Assembly: GCA_014841595.1 (NCBI GenBank)
Contig: JACYUE010000001.1
Location: forward strand, 252,193 to 316,192
DNA from: Oxalobacteraceae sp. CFBP 8761
GTDB lineage: Bacteria; Pseudomonadota; Gammaproteobacteria; Burkholderiales; Burkholderiaceae_D
DNA length: 64,000 nucleotides
Direction of reading: 5' to 3'
Shown: positions 10,841-22,772 of the stretch, piece by piece
Layout: each line of letters begins with the position of its first letter
Numbering within the stretch: the stretch's first letter is position 1
Notes under the pieces: model-generated
Database searches by the model: none
The model's input: only the letters and a program-made list of their open reading frames with translations
Told to the model about the DNA's origin: nothing
Made by a program: the position numbers and the translations under genes

Positions 10841-11791
10841 ATGACGCGCCTGGCCACGGACGACACCAGCGCATCTTCGGGGCGCGCCCCGCTGCGTGAA
10901 GGGGAAGGGCAGCGCGCCCTGATCACGGGCCTGCGCGGCTTTACCGGGTACTACCTGGCGCAAGAGCTGGCGGCTGCCGGCTACCGCGTGTTCGGCACCG
11001 TGATGCCGGGCGAAGAGGTCGGCCCCGACATGGTCGCAGTGGATCTGTGCGACCGCGATGCGGTCGCTGCCATGGTGGCCGAGGTGCAGCCCGATGTCGT
11101 GGCGCACCTGGCCGGTATCGCGTTTGTCGGCCACGCCAACGTCGAAGCGATTTACCGCGTCAACGTGGTGGGCACGCGCAACCTGCTCGAAGCGCTTGCG
11201 TCGGGCAGTCACCGGCCAACCAGCGTGCTGCTGGCGTCGTCGGCCAACATCTATGGTAATGCCAGCGTGCCTGTCATCGATGAAGACGTGCTGCCTTCGC
11301 CGGCCAACGATTACGCGGTGAGCAAGCTGGCCATGGAATACATGGCGCGCCTGTGGATGGACAAGTTGCCGATCACGATCGTGCGGCCGTTCAACTACAC
11401 CGGCGTGGGGCAGGCGGACAATTTCCTGCTGCCGAAAATCGTTTCGCATTTCCGCCGCCACGAAGCGCGCATCGAACTGGGCAATCTCGCCATCGCGCGC
11501 GATTTCTCGGATGTGCGCATGGTGGCGCGTGCTTACCGCCGCATCCTGGCGGCAGCGCCGGCCGGCGAAGCCTTCAACGTCTGCTCGGGGACGCCGCATT
11601 CGCTGTCGAACGTCATCGAGATGATGGGCGAGATCGCCGGCTACCGCATCGACGTGCAGGTCAATCCGGCCTTCGTGCGTGCCAACGACGTGCTGCAACT
11701 GACTGGCAGCAATCGCAAGCTGACTGCCGTGGTGGGCGACCTGGCCCCGACGCCGCTGTACGAGACCTTGCGCTGGATGTACCTGGCGTGA
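10841..11791 (+). CDS. rmd: NAD-dependent epimerase/dehydratase, probable GDP-6-deoxy-D-mannose reductase
   Basis: 316 residues. An extended SDR: nucleotide-binding 'ALITGLRGFTGYYLAQEL', 'SSANIYGN' and YAVSK (catalytic Tyr/Lys). It starts 1 nt after the gmd stop, so it almost certainly acts on the Gmd product. In characterised gmd-rmd pairs the second enzyme reduces the 4-keto sugar to GDP-D-rhamnose; a GDP-fucose or GDP-6-deoxytalose product cannot be excluded from sequence alone. The symbol is therefore a best guess from motif plus context. The next gene overlaps its stop by GTGA. Confidence 0.8.
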   Translation: MTRLATDDTSASSGRAPLREGEGQRALITGLRGFTGYYLAQELAAAGYRVFGTVMPGEEVGPDMVAVDLCDRDAVAAMVAEVQPDVVAHLAGIAFVGHANVEAIYRVNVVGTRNLLEALASGSHRPTSVLLASSANIYGNASVPVIDEDVLPSPANDYAVSKLAMEYMARLWMDKLPITIVRPFNYTGVGQADNFLLPKIVSHFRRHEARIELGNLAIARDFSDVRMVARAYRRILAAAPAGEAFNVCSGTPHSLSNVIEMMGEIAGYRIDVQVNPAFVRANDVLQLTGSNRKLTAVVGDLAPTPLYETLRWMYLA

Positions 11792-12927
11792 ACGCCGCAG
11801 CGATCAACGTCGGCCTCGGGACGACCATGATCGAACCGGGGCTGACGGGCGGACGCCTCGATGGCATCGGTGTCTACACCAATGCACTGCTGCGCCACCT
11901 TCCGGCCACCGGCTGCACCGTCACGCCGTGGTCCTGGCCGCGTGCGCGCGGTAGGGCTGGCGGCATCAGTGTCGGCCAGGCTTTTCCGTATTCATTTGAA
12001 GCCGCCACGCTGCTCGACCTGGTGACGCCGGCGGCGCACCGCGTCCACATGCCGCTCGACGTGTTCCACGTCACCGATTACCGCGTGGTGCGCATGGACT
12101 GTCCGGTCGTGGCCAGCCTGCACGACGCGCTGCCGATCAAGCACCCGGAGTGGTGCAATCCGCGCTTGCGCGGGCTGAAAAACCAGTTGCAGGCCAAGGC
12201 CGCGCGCAAGGCCGACCACGTGATCGCGCTGTCGCACTTTGCCATCCCCGAACTGGTCGAGTGCTTCGGCATCGACGAACGGCGCGTAACGGTGGTGCCG
12301 TGCGGCGTCGACGAAAGCTGGCTGACACCGCCCGCGCCAGAGGCCACGCGCGCCACGCTGGCAGCCTACGAACTGCAGGCGGGCTATTTTCTGTTCGTGG
12401 GCACGCTGCAGCCGCGCAAGAACGTCGAGCGCTTGCTGGCCGCCTGGCTGATGCTGCCGGCGGCCGTGCGCGCCGAACGCGCGCTGGTGATCGTCGGCGC
12501 GCCCGGCAGCCGCAGCGACGCTCTGGTGGCCAGCATGGGAGCGGCGCGCGCGGCGGGCGAGAACCTCGTCTGGCTCGATCGCCTGACCGACCAGGAACAA
12601 TTGCGCCACCTGTATGTCGGCGCCGGTGTATTCGTCTTTCCCTCGCTGTACGAGGGCTATGGGATCCCGGTGCTCGAAGCGTTTGCGTCGAACGTGCCGG
12701 TGGTGGCGTCCAATACGACCTCGCTGCCCGAAGTGGCGGGCGATGCGGCCTTGCTGGTCGACCCGCTGTCGGCGGGCGAACTGGCCGAGGCCATGCGTAC
12801 GCTGGCACAAGACAGCGTTGCGCGCACGCGCTGTATCGCCGCCGGGCGTGCACGTGCCGAACAACTGACATGGCAAAACACCGCACGCCTGACGGCAAAT
12901 GTGTACCGAGCCGTACTTTCGCAGTAA
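11788..12927 (+). CDS. Glycosyltransferase family 4 (mannosyl/rhamnosyltransferase-like)
   Basis: 379 residues from GTG 11788, which overlaps the previous stop (GTGA). Typical GT-B retaining transferase: N-terminal acceptor half with 'GIGVYTNALLRHL', 'SLHDALPIKHPEW' and 'VIALSHFAIPEL'; C-terminal donor half with 'FVGTLQPRKNVERLL' and the E-x7-E donor motif in 'FPSLYEGYGIPVLEAFASN'. Likely transfers a sugar from the GDP-deoxyhexose made by the two upstream enzymes onto a growing polysaccharide at the inner membrane face. No TM segments seen. Confidence 0.88.
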   Translation: MNAAAINVGLGTTMIEPGLTGGRLDGIGVYTNALLRHLPATGCTVTPWSWPRARGRAGGISVGQAFPYSFEAATLLDLVTPAAHRVHMPLDVFHVTDYRVVRMDCPVVASLHDALPIKHPEWCNPRLRGLKNQLQAKAARKADHVIALSHFAIPELVECFGIDERRVTVVPCGVDESWLTPPAPEATRATLAAYELQAGYFLFVGTLQPRKNVERLLAAWLMLPAAVRAERALVIVGAPGSRSDALVASMGAARAAGENLVWLDRLTDQEQLRHLYVGAGVFVFPSLYEGYGIPVLEAFASNVPVVASNTTSLPEVAGDAALLVDPLSAGELAEAMRTLAQDSVARTRCIAAGRARAEQLTWQNTARLTANVYRAVLSQ

Positions 12928-12939
12928 GCTGAGTTGATT

Positions 12940-14118
12940 ATGCGCGTCCTTCATTTTTACAAGACCTACCACCCGGATTCGGTCGGCGGCGTCGAACAGG
13001 TGATCCGCCAGATGGCCGTGGGCACCGGGCGCCTTGGCGTGACCAATACCGTGCTGTCGCTGTCGCGCCACCAGAACCTCGCACCGTTCGAGTTCGAAGG
13101 CCATATGGTGCACCGGGTCCCGCTCAATGCCGAGATCGCGTCCAACGCCATCTCGGTCCAATCGATCGGCGCGCTGGCGCGCCTGGCGCGTGAAGCCGAC
13201 GTCGTGCACTACCACTTCCCGTGGCCGTTCATGGACCTGGCGCACTTCATGGCGCGCGTGAACAAGCCGACGGTGGTCACCTACCACTCCGACATCGTGC
13301 GCCAGCGCCACTTGCTGCGCCTGTACCAGCCGCTCAAGCACCGCTTCCTGCGCAGCGTCGACGCCATCGTCGCGACCTCGCCCAATTACCTGGGCTCGTC
13401 GACGGTGCTGGCGCGTTATCCGGACAAGACCAGCGTGATCCCGTTTGGCCTGGACCGCACCACCTACCCACAGCCCGATCCCGATCGCCTGGCGCACTGG
13501 CGCGAGCGGGTCGGCCCCAAGTTCTTCCTGTTCGTGGGCGTGCTGCGCTATTACAAGGGCCTGCACATCCTGCTCGAGGCGGCGGCTGGCACCGATTACC
13601 CGGTCGTCATCGTCGGCGCGGGGCCCATCGAGCAAGAACTGAAGGAACAAGCCGCGCGCCTCGGCCTGAAGAACGTCCTGTTTGTCGGCGCGATCGACGA
13701 ACCCGATAAAGCCGCGCTGCTGACGCTGTGCTACGCGGTCTCGTTCCCATCGCACCTGCGCTCGGAAGCTTTCGGCATCTCGCTGCTCGAAGGCGCGATG
13801 TACGGCAAGCCCATGATCTCGAGCGAGATCGGCACCGGCACCACGTACATCAACATCGATGGCGACACGGGCCTGGTGGTCCCGCCATCGGACGCACTGG
13901 CATTGCGCGCCGCAATGCGCACGCTGTGGGACAACCCCGAACTGGCACGCACGATGGGCCGGCGCGCCGCCGCACGCTTCGAAGAGCTGTTCACCTCCGA
14001 GCAAATGGCCGCCAACTACACCGCGCTCTACCACGACCTGATCGCCCGCCGCGCCACCGGTTCAAGCACCGCTACGCTTGATCAAACGGAAGCAGGTTTG
14101 TCGCAGACGAAAGTCTGA
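12940..14118 (+). CDS. Glycosyltransferase family 4
   Basis: 392 residues from ATG 12940 (a TTG six bases earlier is in frame but less likely). 'HPDSVGGVEQVIRQMA' opens the acceptor domain; 'FVGVLRYYKGLHILLEAA' and 'PSHLRSEAFGISLLEGAMYG' mark the donor domain with its E-x7-E pair. Resembles WbpZ/WbpY-type transferases of common polysaccharide (A-band rhamnan) clusters, consistent with the gmd-rmd pair upstream. The last codons and the stop lie inside the first unit of a tandem 27-bp repeat, so the C-terminal tail (LSQTKV) is repeat-encoded. Confidence 0.88.
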   Translation: MRVLHFYKTYHPDSVGGVEQVIRQMAVGTGRLGVTNTVLSLSRHQNLAPFEFEGHMVHRVPLNAEIASNAISVQSIGALARLAREADVVHYHFPWPFMDLAHFMARVNKPTVVTYHSDIVRQRHLLRLYQPLKHRFLRSVDAIVATSPNYLGSSTVLARYPDKTSVIPFGLDRTTYPQPDPDRLAHWRERVGPKFFLFVGVLRYYKGLHILLEAAAGTDYPVVIVGAGPIEQELKEQAARLGLKNVLFVGAIDEPDKAALLTLCYAVSFPSHLRSEAFGISLLEGAMYGKPMISSEIGTGTTYINIDGDTGLVVPPSDALALRAAMRTLWDNPELARTMGRRAAARFEELFTSEQMAANYTALYHDLIARRATGSSTATLDQTEAGLSQTKV

Positions 14119-14182
14119 GACGACGCATCGCAGACGAAAGTCTGAGACGACGCATCGCAGACGAAAGTCTGAGACACCGCAT
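14102..14182 (+). repeat. Three tandem 27-bp repeats, each a CAGAC-GAAA-GTCTG hairpin
   Basis: Units at 14102-14128, 14129-14155 and 14156-14182; the first two are identical and the third differs by one base. Each holds a perfect 5-bp stem closed by a GAAA tetraloop. Unit one contains the stop codon of the upstream glycosyltransferase. Confidence 0.95.
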
Positions 14183-14188
14183 CACCCC

Positions 14189-14209
14189 GCGATCGGCAAC
14201 GCCGATCGC
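14189..14209. terminator. Strong hairpin GCGATCGGC-AAC-GCCGATCGC
   Basis: Perfect 9-bp inverted repeat with a 3-nt loop, located after the glycan operon. It lacks a T-tract; probably helps end or protect the operon transcript. Confidence 0.55.
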
Positions 14210-14272
14210 ATCCCCAATCCCCGCCTGCGTCGCTGTCACCAATAAATCCATGCCCAAAAACCCTTGAAAAAC

Positions 14273-14342
14273 AATTAGGGTCAGAGTCGAATTGTTTGAC
14301 AACTTTGAGGAATTGCCCAATAAATCGACTCTGACCCTAATT
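14273..14342. repeat. 70-bp palindromic repeat, copy 1
   Basis: Outer arms of 18 bp (AATTAGGGTCAGAGTCGA and its complement at 14325-14342) are perfect, and the inner part also partly pairs. Lies between convergent genes. The GGGTCAGAGTCGA-type arm resembles REP-like units associated with single-stranded (Y1/RAYT) transposases; that link is inference. Confidence 0.85.
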
Positions 14343-14439
14343 AATTTTTGCCAGTTTGGCGTGTAATTTGATGCTTCAAAAAAATTCAATTACAGCCGGC
14401 ATCGGAAACGCCGCGCACCGTCGAAAAAGCCCTGAAAAC

Positions 14440-14509
14440 AATTAGGGTCAGAGTCGAATTGTTTGGCAACTTTGGGTAATTGCCCAACAATTCTACTCTG
14501 ACCCTAATT
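14440..14509. repeat. 70-bp palindromic repeat, copy 2
   Basis: Same orientation and length as the copy 167 bp upstream, with several substitutions. The arms differ by one base, and the inner AATTGTT..GGCAA pairs with TTGCC..AACAATT, so nearly the whole unit can fold into one stem. Located 16 bp beyond the HD-GYP gene 3' end, where it may act as a bidirectional terminator. Confidence 0.85.
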
Positions 14510-14525
14510 AATTTTTAGAGGGGGG

Positions 14526-15517
14526 TTAGGGTTTTTCGGCCCAGCGGGTGCGGATTTCGCGGATGGCGGGGAGGCGGGTGGTGAAGAGGTCGACTAGCTG
14601 GGGGTCGAAGTGGCGGCCTTTCTGGTCGTGCAGGAAGGCGACTGCGTCTTCTTCGGTCCAGGCTTTCTTGTAGGGGCGCAACGAGGTCAGTGCGTCGAAG
14701 ACGTCGGCGATGGCCACGATGCGGCCGACCAGCGGGATTGCTTCGCCGGCCAGGCCGTTCGGGTAGCCGCTGCCATCGTATTTTTCGTGGTGCGTGAGCG
14801 CGATCTTGCGCGCCAGTGCGAGCATGCCGCTGGCGTGTTCGCCGATGATCTCGGCGCCGATCGTCACGTGGCTCTGCATGATCTTCCACTCGTCGGGGTC
14901 GAGCGGTCCCGGTTTTTGCAGGATGCGGTCCGGGATGCCGATCTTGCCCACGTCGTGCATTGGCGCCGCATGCAGCAGGTCGTCCGCTTCCGCCTCGTTC
15001 AGGCCGGCCGCGATACCCAGGACGTGCGAAAAATGGCTCATGCGGATCACGTGCAGGCCGGTCTCGTTGTCCTTGTACTCGGCCGCCAGGCCCAGGCGCT
15101 GGACGATTTCCAGGCGGCTCGCGCGCAGCGCTTCCATGCGCACCAGCGACAGGTGGGTGCGCACGCGCGCGCGCACGACTGGCGGGCTGACCGGCTTGGT
15201 GATGTAGTCGACCGCGCCGGCCTCGAACCCTTCCACTTCGTCGGCCGTCTCGGTCAGGGCGGTCACGAAAATCACCGGCACCGACGCCGTGGCCGGATGG
15301 GCCTTCAGCGCCGCGCACACTTCGTAGCCGGACATCCCCGGCATCATCACGTCCAGCAGGACCAGGTCGGGCTGCTCCTGGCGCGCCAGTTCGAGCGCAC
15401 GCGCGCCATCCTTGGCGAACAGCAGGCGGTAGTGGTCCTGCAGGATCTGGCGCAGCAGCTGCAGGTTGCTCGCTTCATCGTCGACGGCCAGGATCAGCGG
15501 CCGGGTATTCGGTTGGT

Positions 15518-15521
<4 letters not shown>
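14526..15521 (-). CDS. Two-component response regulator with HD-GYP c-di-GMP phosphodiesterase domain (RpfG-like)
   Basis: 331 residues. Receiver ~8-125 with Asp57 (LLDVMMPGMSG) and Lys in ITKP, then HD-GYP ~140-325: HDVGKIGIPD with His189/Asp190, LTHHEKYDGSGYP (GYP at 252-254) and 'RIVAIADVFDALTS'. All metal and signature residues are present, so it should hydrolyse c-di-GMP, gated by phosphorylation. Its start overlaps the stop of the upstream hybrid kinase (ATGA), making that kinase its probable partner. Cytoplasmic. Confidence 0.93.
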
Positions 15522-18880
<3,359 letters not shown>

Positions 18881-19133
18881 AGTGAAGGCAGGGTTGTGCT
18901 GAGGTAAAAAAAACTTCCATGTGGCATTAATTCAAAGTATCGCATTTTCCGAATTTGCTGTGTGGGTGCACGTGAGAATGCTGGACGAATTGTTGTGTTT
19001 TGTAGCGCCCGAACGACCATCTCAGGCTGTTCATTGCGTAAAAATCATGCTCGCTGGTATGCTGAGGGCGCAGTCAACGACATCCCGTCGCCCTTGCGCA
19101 CCGCGCCCATGGCGGTCATCCCAAGAGAATTAA

Positions 19134-19877
19134 ATGCGATTTCGGCAACTCTGCATTGGCCTTGTCATCCTGTCGGCGACGGCACGGGCGGCGCCGCTGC
19201 CCGTACCTTACCTGTCGATCACCACCGAGAGCTCGGCGCCGTCGAGCATGCTGGAGGACGGGCGCGTGGTGGGTATCGCTACCGACAAGATCCGGGTTGT
19301 GATGGAACGCGCCGGCGTCACCCACGACATCACGCTGCTGCCCTGGAAGCGCGCGTACGCGGCCGCACTGCAACAGACCAACGGCTGCGTGTACTCCGCC
19401 ACCCGCACGCCGGAACGCGAAGCCTTGTTCAAATGGATCGGGCCAACCGACGTGGCGCAGTGGGTCCTGATGGGGCGCACCGACCGCGCCTGGCGTATCA
19501 CGAGCCTGGAAGACGCACGCGGCCTGCGCATTGGCACCTATGCCGGCGACGCACGTGACACCTATCTGCGTAGCCGGGGCCATGTCGTCGATACATCGCC
19601 CCATGACATGCTCAATCCGCCCAAGCTCCTGCAGGGCCGCATCGATCTGTGGGCCGCCAGCTGGCGCGCGGGCAGCGACGTGCTGGCCCAGAATGGCTGG
19701 GACAAGCAGATCGTGCCGGTACACGTGTTCAACCGGGTCGCCGTCTACCTGGCCTGCAACCGGGCCGTGCCCGATGCACTGGTCAAGCGCCTGAATGCCG
19801 GGTTTGAAGCGATCGAGCGCGACGGCACGGCACGTGCCATCGAGCGGCGCTACGAGTGGCGTGCTACTACACGGTGA
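19134..19877 (+). CDS. Periplasmic solute-binding-like protein (SBP_bac_3 type)
   Basis: 247 residues with an N-terminal signal peptide ending near ARA-A (~residue 20). The core 'GIATDKIRVVMERAG', 'LPWKRAYAAALQQTNG' and 'GRIDLWAASWRAGSDVLA' matches the PBPb/ABC substrate-binding fold used by many stand-alone extracytoplasmic proteins in betaproteobacteria. No ABC permease or ATPase neighbours are present, so it may be a sensor accessory rather than a transporter component. It is divergent from the MHYT kinase across ~250 bp, so a shared regulatory region is possible. Ligand unknown. Confidence 0.75.
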   Translation: MRFRQLCIGLVILSATARAAPLPVPYLSITTESSAPSSMLEDGRVVGIATDKIRVVMERAGVTHDITLLPWKRAYAAALQQTNGCVYSATRTPEREALFKWIGPTDVAQWVLMGRTDRAWRITSLEDARGLRIGTYAGDARDTYLRSRGHVVDTSPHDMLNPPKLLQGRIDLWAASWRAGSDVLAQNGWDKQIVPVHVFNRVAVYLACNRAVPDALVKRLNAGFEAIERDGTARAIERRYEWRATTR

Positions 19878-19990
19878 CAGGGCCGTTGGTTTGACTTATA
19901 GTTATTCACGATTATCGCCAATCAAGCGAGCCTGTCCTTTGCAACACGGTTGATGTTACTTTCGCAAGTACACGATTTCACGAGGATGCA

Positions 19991-20215
19991 ATGGACACAC
20001 TCGAGCAATTCGTCGAAAAATTCAGGAACGCGGTCGACTTCCAGGACGTTGTGCACCTGACCGGGGACACCAATCTCAAGGCACTGGCCGAATGGGACTC
20101 GCTGGCGGCGCTGGGCGTGATCATCATGTTCGACATGGAGTACGATAAGGCGATCACCGGCAAGGATCTGGTCGGGTGCCAGCTCGTGAGCGACGTCTAC
20201 AAACTGATCGCCTGA
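19991..20215 (+). CDS. Acyl carrier protein-like, dedicated carrier
   Basis: 74 residues, ACP size. The phosphopantetheine site is in EWDSLAALG with Ser37 (the canonical motif is DSL). Unlike the acidic fatty-acid AcpP, it has a modest charge and a divergent N-terminus, typical of accessory carriers in glycan or secondary-metabolite clusters. GAGG lies 7-8 nt before ATG. It leads an operon with KAS III 4 nt downstream, indicating that acyl chains are built on this carrier for a specific product. Confidence 0.85.
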   Translation: MDTLEQFVEKFRNAVDFQDVVHLTGDTNLKALAEWDSLAALGVIIMFDMEYDKAITGKDLVGCQLVSDVYKLIA

Positions 20216-20219
20216 CACC

Positions 20220-21257
20220 ATGGCCCAGGCGACCATCCGCAATGTCCGTTACGCCGGCATGGCGTCCTGCGTGCCACGGCGTATTCTGTCCAACCTGCAC
20301 GACTGCCCGCCGCAGATAAAGAGCGCGCGCGAACGCGTGGTGCGCAATATCGGCATCGAGACGCGCCGCATCTGCCCCGAATGGCAAACCTTTTCCGACC
20401 TGGCGTTCGACGCCAGCGAGCGCCTGCTGGCCGAGCTGCAATGGAACAAGAACGAGATCGACGCGCTGATCGTCATCACCCAGTCGCCCGATTACCTGAT
20501 CCCGGCCACCGCGATCATCCTGCAGGACCGCCTGGGCCTCAAGCCTGGCACGATTGCCTTCGACATCAACCTGGGTTGTTCGGCCTATGCCTTTGGCCTG
20601 CACGTGCTGGGCGCGATGATGGCTTCTGGTGGCATCAACAAAGCGCTGCTGCTGGTGGGCGACAAGGCTGCCACCGTGGTCGAGCCGCTGTTCTCGGATG
20701 CGGGCACCGCCACTGCGCTCGAATACGATCCGGCGGCGCCACCGATGTACTTCGACCTCAACAGCGACGGCAGCGGCTATCGCGCCATCATGCTGCCGGC
20801 GGGCGGGCATCGCGAACCGATCGGCCCGCAGCACCTGCTGCCCTACAAGGATGAAGACGGAATCCTTCGCAGTCCGGCCGCGCTGGTGCTCGACGGCCCG
20901 GCGGTGCTGAGCTTCTCGACCCAGCGCGTGCCGCCCGCCGTGCGCGCTCTGCTGGCGTGTGCCGATTGCCCGATCGAGGCTGTCGACTACTTCGTCTTCC
21001 ACCAGGCGAACCGGATGATCAACGACACCATCCGCAAGAAGCTTGGCCTGCCGGTCGAGAAGGTGCCGTCGACGCTGCACGACTTTGGCAATACCAGCGG
21101 GGCCTCGATCCCCGTGACGATGACGGCGCGCCTGCGCGAGGCCCTGCAGGGCGGCAAGCACAAGGTGTTGATGTCGGGCTTCGGCATCGGCCTGTCGTGG
21201 GGCAGCTGCATCGTCGACATCGACCGCGCGGTGTTCCCGGCGCTGGTCGAATCATGA
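20220..21257 (+). CDS. 3-oxoacyl-ACP synthase III family protein (FabH-like)
   Basis: 345 residues with the complete KAS III triad: Cys120 in NLGCSAYAFGL, His261 in FHQANRMIND and Asn291 in GNTSGASIP. Such enzymes condense an acyl-CoA starter with malonyl-ACP or transfer acyl groups. It follows the ACP by 4 bp and precedes two ketoreductase-like SDRs, so it likely makes a short 3-oxoacyl chain on the neighbouring ACP. The family also includes acyl-transferring members, so condensation is an inference. Cytoplasmic. Confidence 0.88.
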   Translation: MAQATIRNVRYAGMASCVPRRILSNLHDCPPQIKSARERVVRNIGIETRRICPEWQTFSDLAFDASERLLAELQWNKNEIDALIVITQSPDYLIPATAIILQDRLGLKPGTIAFDINLGCSAYAFGLHVLGAMMASGGINKALLLVGDKAATVVEPLFSDAGTATALEYDPAAPPMYFDLNSDGSGYRAIMLPAGGHREPIGPQHLLPYKDEDGILRSPAALVLDGPAVLSFSTQRVPPAVRALLACADCPIEAVDYFVFHQANRMINDTIRKKLGLPVEKVPSTLHDFGNTSGASIPVTMTARLREALQGGKHKVLMSGFGIGLSWGSCIVDIDRAVFPALVES

Positions 21258-21276
21258 GCCGAATCATGAGCAGATC

Positions 21277-22023
21277 ATGAATGCATCGCCGTTCAGCCTC
21301 GCGGGCCGGACGATCCTGATCACCGGCGCGTCGTCGGGCATCGGCGATGCCACGGCGCGCCTGTGCGCTGGCATGGGCGCGCGCATCCTCGCCTGCGGCC
21401 GCGATCACGAGCGCCTGGCGCGCGCGGTTGCCAGCCTGGCCGGCGCGGGCCACCAGGCCATCATTGGCGACCTGACCGATCCGGCCGCGCGCCAGGCGCT
21501 CGTCGATGCCGCGCCCAGCCTGGATGGCTGCGTGTTCAGCGCCGGCGCCGCGCAGCTCGCGCCGATGCGCATGGTGACCCAGCGCCACCTCGATCAGCTG
21601 TTTGCCGTGAACTACGACGCGCCCGTGCTGCTCACGCAAGCCTTGCTGGCCAGGCGCAGGATCGCGGCCAATGCGTCGCTCGTGTACGTGACGGCGGTGG
21701 CCGAACACGTCGCGCCACACGCCACCGGCATCTATTCCGGCGCCAAGGCGGCGCTGACCGCCACCGTGCGCACGATCGCGGTCGAACACGCAAAGCAGGG
21801 CGTGCGCGCCAACTGCGTCTCGCCTGGCTACGTCGCCACGCCGATGCTCGACGGCCTGCAAAACGTCATGAGTACGGGCGACAAGGCAGCCCTGGCGCCT
21901 CTGGGCATGATCGAACCGGACGACGTGGCCGGCGCCATCGCCTGGCTGCTGGCGCCGGCCAGCCGCTGGGTATCCCGGACGTCCCTGGTCATCGATTCGG
22001 GCTTGACCCTGCACGTGCGATGA
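21277..22023 (+). CDS. SDR family oxidoreductase lacking the catalytic Ser
   Basis: 248 residues, classical SDR. The cofactor loop TGASSGIG is intact and Tyr153/Lys157 (YSGAK) are present. Aligned by the fixed 13-residue spacing to Tyr, the catalytic Ser position holds Ala140 (VTAVAEH), with Thr just before it; the paralogue directly downstream has SS there. The NNAG-like motif also reads FSAG. It may be weakly active, use Thr139, or act as a partner of the second SDR. ATG 21277 is chosen; two small ATG/TGA overlaps lie between it and the KAS III stop. The downstream start overlaps by ATGA. Confidence 0.85.
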   Translation: MNASPFSLAGRTILITGASSGIGDATARLCAGMGARILACGRDHERLARAVASLAGAGHQAIIGDLTDPAARQALVDAAPSLDGCVFSAGAAQLAPMRMVTQRHLDQLFAVNYDAPVLLTQALLARRRIAANASLVYVTAVAEHVAPHATGIYSGAKAALTATVRTIAVEHAKQGVRANCVSPGYVATPMLDGLQNVMSTGDKAALAPLGMIEPDDVAGAIAWLLAPASRWVSRTSLVIDSGLTLHVR

Positions 22024-22772
22024 ACAACGAATCCAAATTCCAGCATCCGTTCCACCTGCGCGGCAAGACCGTGCTGGTCACCGGCGCGTCGAGCGGCATC
22101 GGGCGCGCCGTCGCCGTCGAATGCGCCCGCGCCGGCGCGCGCGTTGTCATCAACGGCCGCGATGCGGTGCGCCTGGCCGATACGCTTGCCTTGCTCGACG
22201 CCGGGCTCGAGCACGTGGCCTGCGTAGCCGACCTGACCGATCCGCCGCAGATGGCGCGGCTGGTGGCCGCGTGCGGCGAGCTCGATGGCGTGGTGCACGC
22301 GGCCGGTGTGCATGGCGTGACGCCGCTGCGCATGCTGCGCCAGAGCTTCATGCAGACAGTGCTCGATGCGAACTTTCTGGCCCCGCTGATGCTCACCCAG
22401 CAGCTGCTGGCCAAAAAGATGCTGCGCAACGGCGCCTCGCTGGTGTTCATGTCGTCGATTGCGGCGCATACCGGCACCGTCGGTGTGGGCCCGTATTCGG
22501 CGTCCAAGGCCGCGCTCGAAGGCATGATCCGGCCGCTGGCGCTGGAAATCGCGTCGCGTGCCATGCGCGCCAACGCCATTGCACCGGGCCTGGTCGATAC
22601 GCCGCTCGTGAACAACGACCGCGCCTGGCTCGACGACAAGGCCAACATGTATCCACTGGGCCTGGGCAGGCCCGAAGACGTTGCCTACGCAGCCATCTAC
22701 CTGCTGGCCGATATCAGCCGCAAGGTGACGGGCACGCAGCTGCACCTGGACGGAGGCATTCCATGGACGTGA
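22020..22772 (+). CDS. SDR family oxidoreductase, 3-oxoacyl-ACP reductase-like
   Basis: 250 residues. TGASSGIG cofactor loop, AAG motif, Ser146 (FMSSIAAH), Tyr159 and Lys163 (YSASK), and the C-terminal GTQLHLDGG, all standard for FabG-like enzymes that reduce 3-oxoacyl-ACP to 3-hydroxyacyl-ACP with NADPH. Translationally coupled to the preceding SDR (ATGA) and overlapping the next gene by 10 nt. Together with the ACP and KAS III it would give a 3-hydroxyacyl chain; acting on a keto sugar instead is the main alternative. Confidence 0.88.
   Translation: MNNESKFQHPFHLRGKTVLVTGASSGIGRAVAVECARAGARVVINGRDAVRLADTLALLDAGLEHVACVADLTDPPQMARLVAACGELDGVVHAAGVHGVTPLRMLRQSFMQTVLDANFLAPLMLTQQLLAKKMLRNGASLVFMSSIAAHTGTVGVGPYSASKAALEGMIRPLALEIASRAMRANAIAPGLVDTPLVNNDRAWLDDKANMYPLGLGRPEDVAYAAIYLLADISRKVTGTQLHLDGGIPWT

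Noticed and set aside
11992..14034. 680-codon open frame antisense to the two GT4 genes
   Set aside because: Same artefact of GC-rich codon usage; no domain-like segments, whereas the plus-strand glycosyltransferases are clear.
14102..14182. CRISPR array
   Set aside because: The 27-bp units are directly tandem with no spacers, and no cas genes are nearby.
21254..21280. Eight-codon ORF (two ATG/TGA steps) between KAS III and SDR genes
   Set aside because: Too short to call as a gene; more likely a by-product of a small GAATCATGAGC duplication, although it could aid translational coupling.
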